Shown here: piece after piece, positions 1 to 6,119 of the stretch
Position numbering within the stretch: the first letter of the stretch is position 1
How the letters are laid out: the number at the start of each line of letters is the position of its first letter
Assembly: GCA_905212505.1 (NCBI GenBank)
Contig: CAJMEO010000025.1
Coordinates: forward strand, 1 to 6,639
Source: an uncultured Christensenella sp.
GTDB taxonomy: Bacteria > Bacillota > Clostridia > Christensenellales > UBA1242
Direction of reading: 5' to 3'
DNA length: 6,639 nucleotides
The notes under the pieces: generated by a model
Told to the model about the DNA's origin: nothing
What the model saw: the letters and a program-made list of their open reading frames with translations, nothing else
Database searches by the model: none
Made by a program: the position numbers and the translations under genes

Positions 1-311
1 TCAAATTTTCCGCCTGCATGAAGTTGTGTGAAAACAACTTCAACGCCACTTATTTTAAGTTTTGGATGAATATCTGTTGGAACTCCTCTTCCATTATCTT
101 CAACAGTGCAACTTCCATCATTGTTTAATGTTACGCTAATTTTGTTTCCATAGCCATTTGCAATTTCATCAATAGCATTATCTACAATTTCCCACAAAAG
201 ATGATGAAAACCTTTAACACCTGTTCCACCAATATACATTCCAGGTCTTAATCTTACAGCATCAAGACCTTCCAAAACAACTATATCTTTTGAATTATAA
301 CTCTTTGCCAA
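1..311 (-). CDS. GyrB/ParE type IIA topoisomerase subunit B, N-terminal fragment
   Basis: This is the ATPase (GHKL) end of the B subunit of DNA gyrase or topoisomerase IV. The first 103 codons are present and the gene runs off the left edge. Visible family motifs are [10 protein letters not shown] (residues 22-31), the EIVDNAIDE helix with the presumed catalytic Glu41 and Mg/ATP-binding Asn45, DNGRG (72-76), and the ATP-lid start QLHAGGKF (96-103). Positions match E. coli GyrB Glu42/Asn46/Asp73 with an offset of one. The start is a TTG at 311-309, chosen because GGAGG (322-318) lies six bases upstream and the reading gives the usual distance to the RPGMYIG motif. It starts 12 bases after the stop of the small HipS-like gene, so it is probably co-transcribed with it. 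GyrB and ParE cannot be separated from this fragment, because the subunit-specific C-terminus and the gyrA/parC neighbour are outside the window. Confidence 0.93.
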   Translation of the reverse strand, partial: MAKSYNSKDIVVLEGLDAVRLRPGMYIGGTGVKGFHHLLWEIVDNAIDEIANGYGNKISVTLNNDGSCTVEDNGRGVPTDIHPKLKISGVEVVFTQLHAGGKF

Positions 312-323
312 AATATGCCTCCG

Positions 324-647
324 TTATTCGTTTGATAACCAAAAACCAAACTTATCAAAATTAAGTTTACAAAATTTTTCCAAAATTTCATAATCATTTT
401 TAGCATTTTCCCCAATTTTGCATAAAATATCTTCTCTTTTGTTTATGTTTTCAATAAAATTTGTTTTAAAAAAATCAAAAAGCACATCACTTTGTATATG
501 TTTTGAACCAGCCAAATCATATGATACAAGCCCAACATATCTTTTTAATGCAAAATCTTCGTCTTTTAAAGAAGAATAAATATATTTATTATTTTCAAAA
601 TCTAATTTTCCAATTTTGCAATCTTTATAATTTAAAATCACACTCAT
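324..647 (-). CDS. Small HipA N-terminal-subdomain-like (HipS-like) protein
   Basis: This 107-residue soluble protein has no signal peptide or membrane segment. By eye it follows the N-terminal subdomain 1 of HipA. An early strand pair (ILNYKDCKIGKLDFENNKY, 4-22) corresponds to the HipA stretch around its QRVG segment. IQSDVLFDFFKTNF (51-64) then matches the HipA ITSDAVFNFFDNLL segment, followed by a conserved Arg (71), Ile (74) and a Gly near the end (101). In HipBST systems a free-standing protein of this kind, HipS, is the antitoxin of the kinase HipT. Here it overlaps the kinase end by 23 bases and follows it, whereas HipBST has the order B-S-T. The start is ATG 647; AAGGA at 665-661 is about 13 bases away, so translation may depend on coupling to the kinase. 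The identity rests on a short alignment from memory; the antitoxin role is inferred. Confidence 0.7.
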   Translation of the reverse strand: MSVILNYKDCKIGKLDFENNKYIYSSLKDEDFALKRYVGLVSYDLAGSKHIQSDVLFDFFKTNFIENINKREDILCKIGENAKNDYEILEKFCKLNFDKFGFWLSNE

Positions 648-1659
648 TTTCTTTTTTATTTCCTTTTAATTGCTTTTTTATTATTTCAAAACTAAGCATC
701 TCTATTCTGTTATTTATGCAAGCACAAATTGCATCTTTTTTTATTTGCGGAAGTTCACGAGGATAAATACTGCAAATAAAATCTACCTCATCTTTAATAT
801 TTAACTTCTTAAACCCTTCAAATAGTTTCATAAGTGATTTGTTTTTCAATAGTTCACTTGCAAGGTCTGGGACAATACTTATTCCATCTTCTTCCATTGG
901 ATTTTCAGTTTTTTCTATGTAAAAATAAGGTTTTGGATTGAATAAGTCACCAATCGCACTAGATTTTTTGCTTAAATCTTCAATATTTTGTTGTGTTATG
1001 CGAAAATCCATAAGGTGAAGGCAATAGCCATTATCAAACATAGGAGCAAGTTTTAAAAATTTTTTTCCGCGTTTTTCTTCAATCAAAAATTCAATGTTAT
1101 TTGTGCCCCTATCAATTTGCACAAACAAATAATCAAGAAGTGCCATTTCTTTAAGTTCTTGTTCTAAACTTTTTGGATACACAACATTGTTGTCATGACA
1201 AAAATCAGCACAAATGCTTGCAACTTCCCAAGTTGTTACCCCCAAACCTGGAAATCTTTTTTTATATTTTTTTATTAAATTTGTTAAAGAAATTGTTTCA
1301 ACAACATTTTTATTTCTGTAACTTTCAATCAAAGTTCCATATATTTTATAAGTCGCCTCATTTCTTTTGTAAAATTTTTCATTCTCAACAAAAAAGTCTT
1401 TGCAAAATATTGCATTTACACACTTATAGCCCAAAACATAAGAAAGATACGAAACAAAAACTTCGCCAAAGTCGCTATAATCTTTAGGCCCATTACTATA
1501 TTTAAACATATATTCTTTATTGTCAACGTTAACCCAATATTTTCTGTGAATTCCCCCAAAACAACCCGTGTCAAACCCTGTTGGTTTCAAAACCCGATCA
1601 ACAAATTCTCGGAATTGTTTTTTTATTATTTCTTGTTCGCTCAATTTTAAATCTAACAT
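625..1659 (-). CDS. HipA/HipT-like serine/threonine protein kinase
   Basis: This cytoplasmic kinase of the HipA-like C-terminal fold has 344 residues from ATG 1659, close in size to HipT or CtkA and shorter than full HipA (about 440). Visible in order are a glycine-containing nucleotide loop (TGCFGGIHRK, 31-40), a beta-strand lysine (MFKY, Lys53), an alpha-C glutamate (FGEVF, Glu66), the catalytic loop DRGTNN (Asp183, Asn188) and the metal motif APMFDNG (Asp209). A helical C-terminal half follows. The N-terminal HipA subdomain is missing and seems to be supplied by the adjacent small gene at 647-324. The loop has no serine at the place where HipA and HipT carry regulatory phosphoserines. ATG 1659 is preferred over an in-frame TTG at 1701, because a perfect promoter (1695-1667) lies between the two. 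Family members phosphorylate aminoacyl-tRNA synthetases (HipA GltX, HipT TrpS) or other proteins; the target here is unknown. A CtkA-type single-domain kinase is the main alternative. Confidence 0.82.
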   Translation of the reverse strand: MLDLKLSEQEIIKKQFREFVDRVLKPTGFDTGCFGGIHRKYWVNVDNKEYMFKYSNGPKDYSDFGEVFVSYLSYVLGYKCVNAIFCKDFFVENEKFYKRNEATYKIYGTLIESYRNKNVVETISLTNLIKKYKKRFPGLGVTTWEVASICADFCHDNNVVYPKSLEQELKEMALLDYLFVQIDRGTNNIEFLIEEKRGKKFLKLAPMFDNGYCLHLMDFRITQQNIEDLSKKSSAIGDLFNPKPYFYIEKTENPMEEDGISIVPDLASELLKNKSLMKLFEGFKKLNIKDEVDFICSIYPRELPQIKKDAICACINNRIEMLSFEIIKKQLKGNKKENECDFKL

Positions 1660-1666
1660 ACAACAT

Positions 1667-1695
1667 ATTATACAATCAAAACATAAACTTGTCAA
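1667..1695 (-). promoter_or_regulatory. Sigma-A promoter of the kinase operon, probably giving a leaderless mRNA
   Basis: TTGACA (1695-1690), a 17-base spacer and TATAAT (1672-1667) are exact matches to the vegetative consensus with ideal spacing. The expected transcription start is near 1660, one base before ATG 1659. No Shine-Dalgarno sequence precedes that ATG. This fixes the start of the kinase and predicts a leaderless or nearly leaderless transcript. Confidence 0.85.
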
Positions 1696-1701
1696 TGACA
1701 A
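1689..1701. promoter_or_regulatory. 13-bp inverted repeat over the kinase promoter -35 box (candidate operator)
   Basis: TTGTCA-a-TGACAA is a perfect dyad with a one-base centre. It contains the -35 hexamer of the kinase promoter and sits in the divergent kinase/murG region. A repressor bound here would block RNA polymerase at the kinase promoter. No regulator gene is in the window, and the dyad could be a chance result of two opposed -35-like hexamers. Confidence 0.35.
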
Positions 1702-1708
1702 ATTATTT

Positions 1709-1714
1709 TATAAT
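1709..1714 (+). promoter_or_regulatory. Candidate -10 box for murG
   Basis: An exact TATAAT lies 69 bases before the murG ATG. The nearest -35-like hexamer, TTGTCA (1689-1694), is only 14 bases away, shorter than the usual 16-18, and no extended -10 TG is present. It is the best visible candidate for murG transcription, but it is weak. Confidence 0.3.
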
Positions 1715-1782
1715 TATTGTTTAATAACAAAAAGTAATTAATATTTATCAAGATATTTACATAAAATATTTGAGAGGTTTAT

Positions 1783-2817
1783 ATGAAAAAAATTGTTTTT
1801 ACAGGTGGAGGGACGGCGGGACATGTTATGCCAAACTTAGCGATTATTGAAGAAATAAAAAACAACGCAAAAATTTTTTACATTGGAAGTTGTGGAATTG
1901 AAAAACAAATTATCTCAAAAACTGATATTCCCTTTTTTGAAATAACATCAACAAAACTAAAACGTAGTTTAAGTTTATCTAATTTTTTAATTCCTTTTAA
2001 ACTTTTAAAAGCTATTAAACAAAGCAAAAGGATTTTAAAACAACTGAAACCCGATGTTGTTTTTAATAAAGGTGGATATGTTGGCCTTCCGGTTGTTATT
2101 GCGGCAAAAAAACTTAAAATAAAGGTCATTTCTCATGAAAGTGATATGACAATGGGACTTGCAAACAAACTGTGCAAAAACAAAAGTCATCTCGTTTTAA
2201 CAAGTTTCGAAAATACGGCGAAAAGCATAAAAAATGGGCTTTTCACAGGAAGCCCAATAAGAAAACAAATTTTTTGTGGAAATAAAGAAAATGCCAAAAA
2301 GTTGTTCAAAAATTACACGCCAAAACCCACCATATTGATTGTTGGTGGAAGTTTAGGAAGTAAAACTATTAATGAAGTGATATTTAAAAGTCTTGATAAA
2401 CTTAAAAATTTTAATATTCTCCACCTGGTTGGAAAAAGTAATATTAATAATTCAAAAAAATATGACAATTATGTCCAAATTGAATTTACTAACAACATTG
2501 AAGATTTGTATGCTCTATCTGACATAATAATTTCACGTGCCGGAAGCAATGTGATTAATGAAATTTTGGTACTCAACAAACCAAACATCCTAATTCCTCT
2601 TTCAAAAAAAGCCAGTCGTGGCGACCAAATTTTGAATGCAAATTATTTTAAAGAAAAAGGCTATTCAAAAGTGATTTTGGAAGAAGATTTGTCTGTGATT
2701 TCTTTAACTGAAACCATCAAAGAACTGCTAAAAAACAAAAAAAAATATATTCAAAATATGCAAAAAAGTGGCGTTAAACTTGCAAACAAAAAAATTGCCG
2801 AATTATTGCTTGAATAA
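1783..2817 (+). CDS. murG: MurG, UDP-GlcNAc:lipid I N-acetylglucosaminyltransferase
   Basis: MurG transfers GlcNAc from UDP-GlcNAc to lipid I to make lipid II, the last cytoplasmic step of peptidoglycan precursor synthesis, at the inner face of the membrane. The protein has the two-lobed GT-B plan. The N-lobe carries GGGTAGHVMP (8-17, with His14), GGYVGLP (97-103) and HESDMTMGLANK (118-129). The linker GSPIRKQ (156-162) leads to a C-lobe with GGSLGS (188-193), SRAGSNVINE (251-260, Glu260 being the likely ribose contact) and RGDQILNA (279-286). At 344 residues it is slightly shorter than the usual 355-370 but complete. The start ATG has GAGAGG at 1772-1777, five bases upstream. In most bacteria murG sits in the dcw cluster with mur, mra and fts genes; here it stands alone, divergent from the kinase operon and convergent with sigK. 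Confidence 0.96.
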   Translation: MKKIVFTGGGTAGHVMPNLAIIEEIKNNAKIFYIGSCGIEKQIISKTDIPFFEITSTKLKRSLSLSNFLIPFKLLKAIKQSKRILKQLKPDVVFNKGGYVGLPVVIAAKKLKIKVISHESDMTMGLANKLCKNKSHLVLTSFENTAKSIKNGLFTGSPIRKQIFCGNKENAKKLFKNYTPKPTILIVGGSLGSKTINEVIFKSLDKLKNFNILHLVGKSNINNSKKYDNYVQIEFTNNIEDLYALSDIIISRAGSNVINEILVLNKPNILIPLSKKASRGDQILNANYFKEKGYSKVILEEDLSVISLTETIKELLKNKKKYIQNMQKSGVKLANKKIAELLLE

Positions 2818-3030
2818 TATGTTTATTTAATATTTTATATCTTCTCATTTTCTTTTGCTCCATTAATTTAAAAATTTATTTATCAATTTTTCAATGAAAT
2901 TTTATCAATATATTAACACCTTTCTATTAAGACTTTGCACCTATCTATTCACTCATAAATTTCTATTTTGCATTATATTAACACATAAATCATTATTCAA
3001 TAAACGAAATTTAAACAACATAAATTTAAA

Positions 3031-3068
3031 GTTAGTCTATGTAAAAATTTGTTAGTCTATGTAAAAAT
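3031..3068. repeat. 20-bp tandem direct repeat at the 3' end of sigK
   Basis: An 18-base sequence beginning GTTAGTCTATG occurs at 3031-3048 and again at 3051-3068, a 20-base period. On the minus strand each copy reads TTTTTACATAGACTAAC. The first-read copy encodes the last residues of SigK and its TAA stop; the second is an untranslated duplicate just after the stop. It looks like a small slippage duplication. The rest of the murG/sigK convergent gap (2818-3030) is AT-rich, and I saw no convincing terminator there. Confidence 0.85.
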
Positions 3069-3759
3069 CACTATTTTTAAGTTTTTGTTTAATTTCTTTT
3101 ATCGCCTTGTTTTCTAATCTTGAAATATAACTTCGGCTTATTCCAAGTTTTTTTGCAACTTCAATTTGCGTTAGTGCCGGCATTCCATTAATGCCAAAGC
3201 GCATACAAATGATTTGATATTCTCTGCTAGATAAATTTTCTTTTAAAAGTTTCAAAAGATTTTCTGTTAAAATTTTAGTTTCAACTTTTTGTGCAAGTTC
3301 ATCTATATCATTGCCAATAACATCTTGAAGTGTAATTTCATTCCCGTCTTTATCCTGCCCCAAACTTTCTTCCAATGAATAAACTCCATTATGCTTTTTA
3401 TTCAACCTTAAAAGCATTAAAATTTCATTTTCAATGCACCTTGCCGCATAAGTTGAAAGTTGTGTGCCCTTGTTTAATTGATATGTGTTTATTGCCTTAA
3501 TAAGCCCTATTGTGCCAACACTTATCAAATCATCTGCTTCACCTGCTGTGTTATATTTTTTAACAATATGCGCAACAAGCCTAAGATTGTGATAAATCAA
3601 TCGGTTTTTTGCATCTATATCGCCTTCATTTTTAAATTTTGTAATACATTCAAGTTCTTCTTCACTGGTTAAAGGGTCTGGAAACCCACTGCTTTTTTGA
3701 ACAAAAGAAGTAAAACACATAACCCTATTTAAAAAATTAACAAATGTTTCAGTTATCAT
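3052..3759 (-). CDS. sigK: RNA polymerase sporulation sigma factor SigK (pro-sigma-K type)
   Basis: This sigma-70 family factor would direct late mother-cell transcription in spore formation (coat and cortex genes in Bacillus). At 235 residues it has the expected length. Region 2 is very typical: HNLRLVAHIVKKY (57-69), DDLISVGTIGLIKAIN (76-91) and the -10-recognition helix YAARCIENEIL (104-114). A region 3 linker (about 127-150) follows, then region 4 with the helix-turn-helix around LTQIEVAKKLGISRSYISRL (196-215). The N-terminus MITETFVNFLNRVMCFTSFV, followed by GFPDPL (25-30), lines up with the B. subtilis pro-sequence and its AFPQPL junction, so the protein is probably made as a precursor cleaved by a SpoIVFB-like protease. 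The ATG at 3759 is chosen for AGGGG at 3775-3771; starting at Met14 would remove most of the pro-sequence. The gene is not interrupted by a skin-type element. Closely related SigE is the alternative, but the N-terminus favours SigK. Confidence 0.9.
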   Translation of the reverse strand: MITETFVNFLNRVMCFTSFVQKSSGFPDPLTSEEELECITKFKNEGDIDAKNRLIYHNLRLVAHIVKKYNTAGEADDLISVGTIGLIKAINTYQLNKGTQLSTYAARCIENEILMLLRLNKKHNGVYSLEESLGQDKDGNEITLQDVIGNDIDELAQKVETKILTENLLKLLKENLSSREYQIICMRFGINGMPALTQIEVAKKLGISRSYISRLENKAIKEIKQKLKNSDFYID

Positions 3760-3782
3760 ATAACACTATTCCCCTATGTGTA

Positions 3783-3811
3783 AATATATGAAATAAATTG
3801 TCGAAATTTGC
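3783..3811 (-). promoter_or_regulatory. Sigma-E-like promoter upstream of sigK
   Basis: GCAAATT (3811-3805), 14 bases, then CATATATT (3790-3783) fits the Bacillus sigma-E consensus (KMATATT-N14-CATACAnT) with one mismatch in the -35 and about one to two in the -10. Transcription would start near 3776, right before the AGGGG ribosome binding site. Mother-cell sigma-E is the known activator of sigK in Bacillus. The surroundings are very AT-rich, so a chance match is possible. Confidence 0.4.
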
Positions 3812-3974
3812 TTGTACTAAAACATTTAATTTCAAATTTATAAGAATTAGTTTTTTTAATTGACAATTATTTTTTAAAAGTTTAATGGCAATAAACTTAA
3901 AATAAACTGAAATTTTTATATTTTTAATCAAAATTTTAAATCGGTTTTTAACATAATTATTAAATTCCAATAAT

Positions 3975-4028
3975 AAAAAACCACATAATTATTTAGTAAA
4001 TTTTTAAGTCATAATTATGTGATTTTTT
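3975..4028 (-). terminator. Hairpin terminator downstream of the SDR/oxoamine synthase operon
   Basis: An 11-bp perfect stem pairs CACATAATTAT (3982-3992) with ATAATTATGTG (4011-4021) around an 18-base loop. It is flanked by A6 (3975-3980) and T6 (4023-4028), which could extend the stem across one C-A mismatch. On the minus strand the hairpin is followed by a T-tract, as expected of a Rho-independent terminator for the operon ending at 4082. The symmetry would also allow termination from the other side. The stem is AT-rich, hence moderate strength. Confidence 0.7.
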
Positions 4029-4081
4029 ATAAAATATTTATCTTGAATTAAATTTAACTATCTTCAAAAAACAAATTTTTG

Positions 4082-5266
4082 CTATTTTTGATTAGATAAT
4101 AAATCTAAAACTTCTTTTATTTTAGCGGCAGCTTCATCCATTTGCTGAGCAGTGTGAGTTGCTGTGTAAGAAGTTCTTAAAAGTGCAAAACCAACTGGCG
4201 TTGCAGGTGAAACAACAGGATTAACATAAACTCCTCTTTCAAGAAGCATTTTACAAGCCAAAAATGTCCTTTCATCATCGTATGTGTAAATTGGAATGAT
4301 TGGGGTTGTGGATTCTTTTATTTTTATTCCATATCCCCTTAATTTTCCACGCATGTATTCTGAAATGTTTGCTAAATTTTTAACTCTTTGAGGTTCTTCT
4401 TTCAAAATTCTTAAAGATTCTCTTGCACAAGCAACACTAGCAGGAGTGATTGAAGCACTAAAAATATAAGGTCTTGAAGTGTGTTTTACAAATTCAATAA
4501 CTCTCTCAGTTGATGCCATATATCCACCAAGACTTGCCAAAGATTTTGAGAACGTGCCCATTATGATATCAACTTCATCTTCAAGATCAAAATATTCACC
4601 CGTGCCTCTTCCACATTTTCCAAGAACTCCAAGGCCATGAGCATCATCAACCATAATTCTTGCACCATATTTATGTTTTAATTCGACAATTTTTGGAAGA
4701 TTGCATATTTCCCCACTCATGCTAAAAACACCATCAGTTACAATCAAAATGCCCTTATCTTTTGGAATTTCCTTCAATTTGTTTTCCAAATCTTCCATAT
4801 CATTATGTTCATATCTTATCATTTTTGCATAACTTAATTTTATTGCATCATAAATGCTGGCATGATTTTCTTTGTCGCATAAAACAACATCATTTCTTCC
4901 ACAAATTGCAGAAATTATTCCCAAATTGCTTTGAAAACCTGTTGAAAAAGTAACAACCGCTTCTTTATGTAAAAACTCTGCCAATTCTTTTTCAAGTTTA
5001 ACGTGAATATCTAATGTGCCATTCAAAAACCTTGAGCCAGAACAACCGCTTCCATATTTTTTAAGTGCTCTAACACCGGCATCAATAACTCGTTTATCAC
5101 TTGTTAATCCCAAATAATTGTTTGAACCAATCATTATTGTTTGATGATTTTCCATTTCAACAACAGTGTCTTGACCACTTGTTAATTCATGAAAATAAGG
5201 ATATAATTTTGCCTTTTTCACAATATCATACATTTGTTCCTTTTGCGCTTTTTCAAATAAATCCAT
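4082..5266 (-). CDS. PLP-dependent alpha-oxoamine synthase, serine palmitoyltransferase-like
   Basis: This 394-residue cytosolic fold-type I PLP enzyme would condense an amino acid with an acyl-thioester, releasing CO2. Family residues are clear: GSNNYLGL (47-54), YGSGCSGSRFLNG (71-83), PLP-stacking His135 in ENHAS, VDDAHG with Asp207 and His210, and the Schiff-base Lys241 in GTFSKSLASLGG. The C-terminal RTSYTATHT (364-372) is also present. YPYF (22-25) and HNDM (154-157), from memory, recall the Bacteroides serine palmitoyltransferase more than glycine C-acetyltransferase (Kbl) or BioF. It follows an SDR gene by 18 bases, with AAGGGG (5283-5278) overlapping that gene's tandem stop codons, so the two form an operon. 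If it is a true Spt, it makes 3-ketosphinganine from serine and palmitoyl-CoA or acyl-ACP. Family membership is near certain; the substrate is inferred. Kbl, BioF or a CqsA-like autoinducer synthase remain possible, but no bio or threonine-degradation gene is adjacent. Confidence 0.9.
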   Translation of the reverse strand: MDLFEKAQKEQMYDIVKKAKLYPYFHELTSGQDTVVEMENHQTIMIGSNNYLGLTSDKRVIDAGVRALKKYGSGCSGSRFLNGTLDIHVKLEKELAEFLHKEAVVTFSTGFQSNLGIISAICGRNDVVLCDKENHASIYDAIKLSYAKMIRYEHNDMEDLENKLKEIPKDKGILIVTDGVFSMSGEICNLPKIVELKHKYGARIMVDDAHGLGVLGKCGRGTGEYFDLEDEVDIIMGTFSKSLASLGGYMASTERVIEFVKHTSRPYIFSASITPASVACARESLRILKEEPQRVKNLANISEYMRGKLRGYGIKIKESTTPIIPIYTYDDERTFLACKMLLERGVYVNPVVSPATPVGFALLRTSYTATHTAQQMDEAAAKIKEVLDLLSNQK

Positions 5267-5284
5267 TATATTATTTTCCCCTTA

Positions 5285-6079
5285 TTAATAAAATTTGTAA
5301 ACTAAATAATTTGCTAATTTTGTTGGCAAAATTTTAAGCAAACCTGAAACCAATTTATAACCAAAGCCAACCGAACAAATTAGTGGTGGATTTTTGCGTT
5401 TAATGCATTTATACATAACTTTTGCAACCTTCATTGGAGATTCACCTTGTCTTTCATATTTCTCCATTTTTTCGGTTTTCTTTTTAACTATGTCACTATA
5501 AAGTGGGTTGTCAACTTCATTTTTAAGTCTAGCGTCTGTAAAACCTGTTTTTGTGTCTCCGGGTCGCACACAACATATTTTTATTCCCCAAGGTCTAACT
5601 TCTTTTGATAACGCCAAAGAAAAAGTCTCAATTGCGGCTTTAGTTGCACTGTAACACGCCTGAAAAGATATCGCTGCAGAGGCTGCAACCGAACTTGTGT
5701 TTATGATTTTTCCTTTAGTTTGTCTTAAATAAGGAATTGCGATTTTAGAAATATCAATGCAAGCAATAGTGTTTGTGTTAAATATTTTTTCCACCCTTTC
5801 TTTTAAAGTGTTTTCAATTGCTCCACTAATGCCAATCCCTGCATTATTAATAACAACATCAATATGCTTTTCTTTTTTGTATATATCAGAAAAAATTTCT
5901 TCCATTCGCTTAGAGTCGTTCACATCTCCCATATAAATGGGAAAACCAAGATTGTCTTCATGCAAGGCAATTCCATATACCTTTAATCCTTTAGTCAAAA
6001 GAAATTTTGCGGTTGCAAGCCCTATTCCACTTCTTGCACCAGTTATTATAACTACTTTTTGGTTATTAAATTTTTTCAC
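5285..6079 (-). CDS. Classical short-chain dehydrogenase/reductase (candidate 3-ketosphinganine reductase)
   Basis: This NAD(P)-dependent oxidoreductase has 264 residues, typical of classical SDRs. It shows the cofactor motif TGARSGIG (13-20), GDVND (51-55), NNAG (78-81), the catalytic Ser in NTSS (127-130), Tyr143 and Lys147 in YSATK, and the post-catalytic RPGDTKTGF segment (172-180). Arg16 in the glycine-rich loop leans toward NADPH. The tail has a hydrophobic segment (KLVSGLLKILPTKLANYLVY, 242-261), as in SDRs acting on lipids. The start is GTG 6079-6077; no good Shine-Dalgarno is visible, but the TGxxxGIG motif is at the normal distance from it. It is the first gene of an operon with the oxoamine synthase. 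That pairing suggests reduction of the synthase's keto product to an amino alcohol. It is not the extended, epimerase-like SDR known as threonine dehydrogenase, which argues against a Kbl/threonine pathway. SDR membership is firm; the substrate is inferred. Confidence 0.92.
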   Translation of the reverse strand: MKKFNNQKVVIITGARSGIGLATAKFLLTKGLKVYGIALHEDNLGFPIYMGDVNDSKRMEEIFSDIYKKEKHIDVVINNAGIGISGAIENTLKERVEKIFNTNTIACIDISKIAIPYLRQTKGKIINTSSVAASAAISFQACYSATKAAIETFSLALSKEVRPWGIKICCVRPGDTKTGFTDARLKNEVDNPLYSDIVKKKTEKMEKYERQGESPMKVAKVMYKCIKRKNPPLICSVGFGYKLVSGLLKILPTKLANYLVYKFY

Positions 6080-6119
6080 ATTTTAAAATTACCACAATTT
6101 TATCAAAAAAACAACTAAA

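Larger units (their letters stand above)
3760..4081. other. AT-rich intergenic region between sigK and the oxoamine synthase gene
   Basis: This 322-base gap holds the sigK ribosome binding site (3775-3771), the sigma-E-like promoter (3811-3783) and the hairpin terminator (3975-4028). I found no credible coding region. A minus-strand open frame across 3970-3749 starts with TTG, is low-complexity (Lys, Asn, Leu, Ile) and overlaps the start of sigK. Confidence 0.7.

Noticed and set aside
503..766. Plus-strand open frame opposite the HipS-like gene and kinase end
   Set aside because: Phe/Ile/Leu-rich antisense shadow of two supported genes; no ribosome binding site or recognisable domain. The same applies to plus-strand frames at 1173-1487, 3478-3672, 4762-4953 and 5101-5337, and to the minus-strand frame at 1878-2129 opposite murG.
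1660..1701. N-terminal extension of the kinase from TTG 1701 (14 extra residues, Cys-rich)
   Set aside because: The stretch contains the complete -35 and -10 boxes of a consensus promoter, and no ribosome binding site supports the TTG. The family-like sequence begins after ATG 1659.
2909..2984. Repeated TATATTAACAC in the murG/sigK gap
   Set aside because: Two copies of an 11-base AT-rich word about 65 bases apart, with no further periodicity; likely chance, and no CRISPR-like spacing.
3007..3027. sigK terminator from AAATTTA/TAAATTT
   Set aside because: A seven-pair, all-AT stem without a following T-tract is too weak to call in this AT-rich gap.
3749..3970. Minus-strand open frame of 73 codons upstream of sigK
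   Set aside because: TTG start, low-complexity AT-driven composition, overlap with the sigK start, and it covers the likely sigK promoter.
4082..6079. Threonine degradation pair (Kbl plus threonine dehydrogenase)
   Set aside because: The neighbour is a classical 264-residue SDR and neither an epimerase-like nor a zinc-type threonine dehydrogenase, and the synthase carries serine palmitoyltransferase-like segments. Kept only as an alternative for the synthase.
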